From Parachlorella kessleri (taxonomy: Eukaryota > Chlorophyta > Trebouxiophyceae > Chlorellales > Chlorellaceae), in NCBI GenBank assembly GCA_001598975.1, contig BBXU01002253.1:31685-95684 (forward strand): 64,000 nt of DNA, given 5' to 3'. Shown piece after piece: positions 62,345 through 64,000 of this stretch. Each line of letters starts with the position of its first letter. The stretch's first letter is position 1. Below the pieces are notes generated by a model. The model did not search any database. It worked only from the letters and a program-made list of their open reading frames with translations, and was not told where the DNA came from. The translations under genes and the position numbers were made by a program.

Positions 62345-63499
62345 TTACCGTCCCCAGTCCCGAAAGTTTCCAGTGGCAGCACTGGGGTGCAGGAAGCACG
62401 CTGTGACAGTCAGTAGCCACAGGCTGCTGCACCCTCTACCTCGCGCAACAAGTGGACAGGACCAAGACCAGCGGGCAATTGCTGTCACAATTGAGCAAAG
62501 CCGTGGTGGGTTGTGGATTCCACAGCGCTTGTCTGTAGATCCCCAGGGGACAGCCGTGCCCGCCCAGCAAACACACAGCAGTACACAGGTGCGCCGGCAG
62601 ACCCCAACTGCCTTAGCAGGCCGATGATACAGCAGGTGCACAACTGGCCTGGAAGCGACGACGCGGGCGCGGTGCGCCAAGCATGCCCTGATGCCGTGGT
62701 ACACCAGGTACAAAGGGATGACAAACACGAGTATCCGCAGCAGTATCTCAGCCCACAGCGCGCCCCCGTCATTCTACAACATGGAGCATGGCCACAGGAT
62801 AGAAGGATGCTGGTGACAGCAGGGGTTGGCTGGGGAACAACCTTCATTTAGCAGGCATGCCCCTTCGGGCTGCGTCCTCAGACTGACGTTTGGTGTATCA
62901 TTTTGCTGTGTTGATGAAATGCAACCTTCCACACCATGCATGCAGCCTGTACCAGTTACCACAATAGCGTCACCAAGGCTGTGACGACCAGCCCCTCAAG
63001 CATCCCTCCACACCAGCACATGTAAGCAAGCAGCACACGACCGTTGTTGACGCTTGACGACGCTTGACGAAAGGCTTCCACCTCATTCGAAGCTTGCAGC
63101 AACATTTCGTCCCTACCAGCAACCTTTCCCAGGCCCCCGCAAAGAAGGCCAGGCAGCAGCAGGCTCCCTCCACCCCCACCCCACCTCCCATGCCGCCCAC
63201 CCGTGCCCCACCCCACCCCAACACATCACCTCAAGTATCCCCGAGTTCGTTGGCCCACCAGGTGCACTCACCTCTGATCCCAGGAAGAAGAGGGCATACA
63301 GTAGGCCTCCCATCACCGCCACCAGGAGCAGCACCTTGAGTACCAACCACTTGGATGCCCTCCTGAAAGCCGACATCTGCCCAGGGCTGCTGCTGTCACT
63401 TGCGCCCTGCCCCTCGCCTCCTTCTGCTGTTGCTGCTGCTGACTGGGCGGCTTGCTGCCGCAGGCTGCGCCGAATCCGATCCATCTCCCGCTGCATGCC
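62345..63499 (-). CDS. unidentified membrane protein, two candidate exons of a partial gene
   Basis: Exon 63272-63499 has a clear acceptor (CTGCAG|GGC) and donor (GAG|GTGAGT). It encodes a basic helix (MQREMDRIRRSLRQQ), a Ser/Gly linker and a strong membrane segment (WLVLKVLLLVAVMGGLLYAL). The next acceptor in the same phase, GTTGTAG at 62774, opens an exon reading NDGGALWAEILLRILVFVIP and LYLVYHGIRACLAHRARVV, a second membrane segment. Its frame runs open to 62345, where the true 3' end is unknown. The 5' part should lie at 63500-64000 or beyond the window. I do not recognise the family. A competing minus-strand open stretch at 62956-63216 inside the intervening 498 bases also has a hydrophobic segment. 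Confidence 0.4.
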
Positions 63500-64000
63500 C
63501 TGCAGACACGCTGGCTGAGTGTGTGCAGTGATTGATTCTGATGGCATGTGCCCTGCTAAGCTTGGCGCTTATCTGGCTGTTGCTCTTGGGGCTGGGCAGC
63601 CAATACAGGGGGAATTTTGGCTGCTGCAAGATAGTCACTTATGCAGGGCTAGAGAACAAAGCAAAGGCCATCCAGTGGGTGGGAGCGGACGCCTACCCTG
63701 CATATCACTCAGGACAGGGCGCCACCCTCCGTGTCCCTCACAACCACCGGCACAAGGTCCGTGGGTATCGACTCCCCATGCAGCTGTCTGCTGGGCTCAA
63801 ACTTCTCCCACCAGCGCCAGCAGGCTGGCGGTGCCCCCCTGGGTGCCTTAGGACCCTAGGTGCAGCCCTGCACAGATGCAGCCCTGTAGTGATGCCGCTC
63901 CTCCGTCTCCTCCCCCACCACAGCTACCCACCACCCACATAGTCAACCCCACCCAAGCAACGCCCGGGCGCATGGTGCCTCCCTCCCCGCTCAAACACCT

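Overview
This window is nuclear DNA of a green alga, most likely a trebouxiophycean (Chlorella-like) chlorophyte. It is GC-rich, the genes are cut into many short exons with plant-type splice sites, and the products are Viridiplantae forms: plant-type KAS I, PEX16, a BSL-type PPP phosphatase and a full-size PDR transporter. A short TTTAGGG repeat (the telomere motif of plants and Chlorella, not the Chlamydomonas TTTTAGGG) and TGTAA poly(A) motifs agree with this. The genus is not determinable from the sequence alone. There are no operons, CRISPR arrays, tRNAs, rRNAs or transposons that I can support.

Layout: KAS I 3' part (+, to 1954); ammonium transporter (-, 3251-7489); copper amine oxidase (+, 8316-14928); Yippee-like zinc protein (+, 16061-17787); VPS26 retromer subunit (-, 19190-23610); DCC1 cohesion factor (+, 24162-28497); BSL-type phosphatase with a very long tail (+, 29787-35641); PEX16 (-, 36478-39508); profilin (+, 40010-40813); a 50-exon PDR/ABCG transporter (-, 41961-59821); and fragments of an unidentified membrane protein (-, about 62.3-63.5 kb). 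I rebuilt the exons by hand from homologous protein segments, GT/GC-AG sites and phase. In every complete model the exon lengths sum to a multiple of three.

Most genes are unrelated housekeeping functions. The exception is the head-to-head pair of ammonium transporter and copper amine oxidase, which share one 0.8 kb intergenic region. The oxidase releases ammonia from primary amines and the transporter imports ammonium, so the pair reads as a small nitrogen-scavenging unit (inference). VPS26/DCC1 and PEX16/profilin are two further divergent pairs with about 0.5 kb between start codons.

The most unusual signal is structural. Two unrelated genes each carry a four-copy tandem array that straddles an exon-intron border and multiplies the splice site in steps divisible by three: 54 bp x 4 repeated donors in VPS26, and 111 bp x 4 repeated acceptors in the ABC transporter. 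Every alternative site keeps the reading frame, so both arrays could generate a ladder of protein isoforms. GC-AG introns are also frequent: 7 of about 115 introns modelled.
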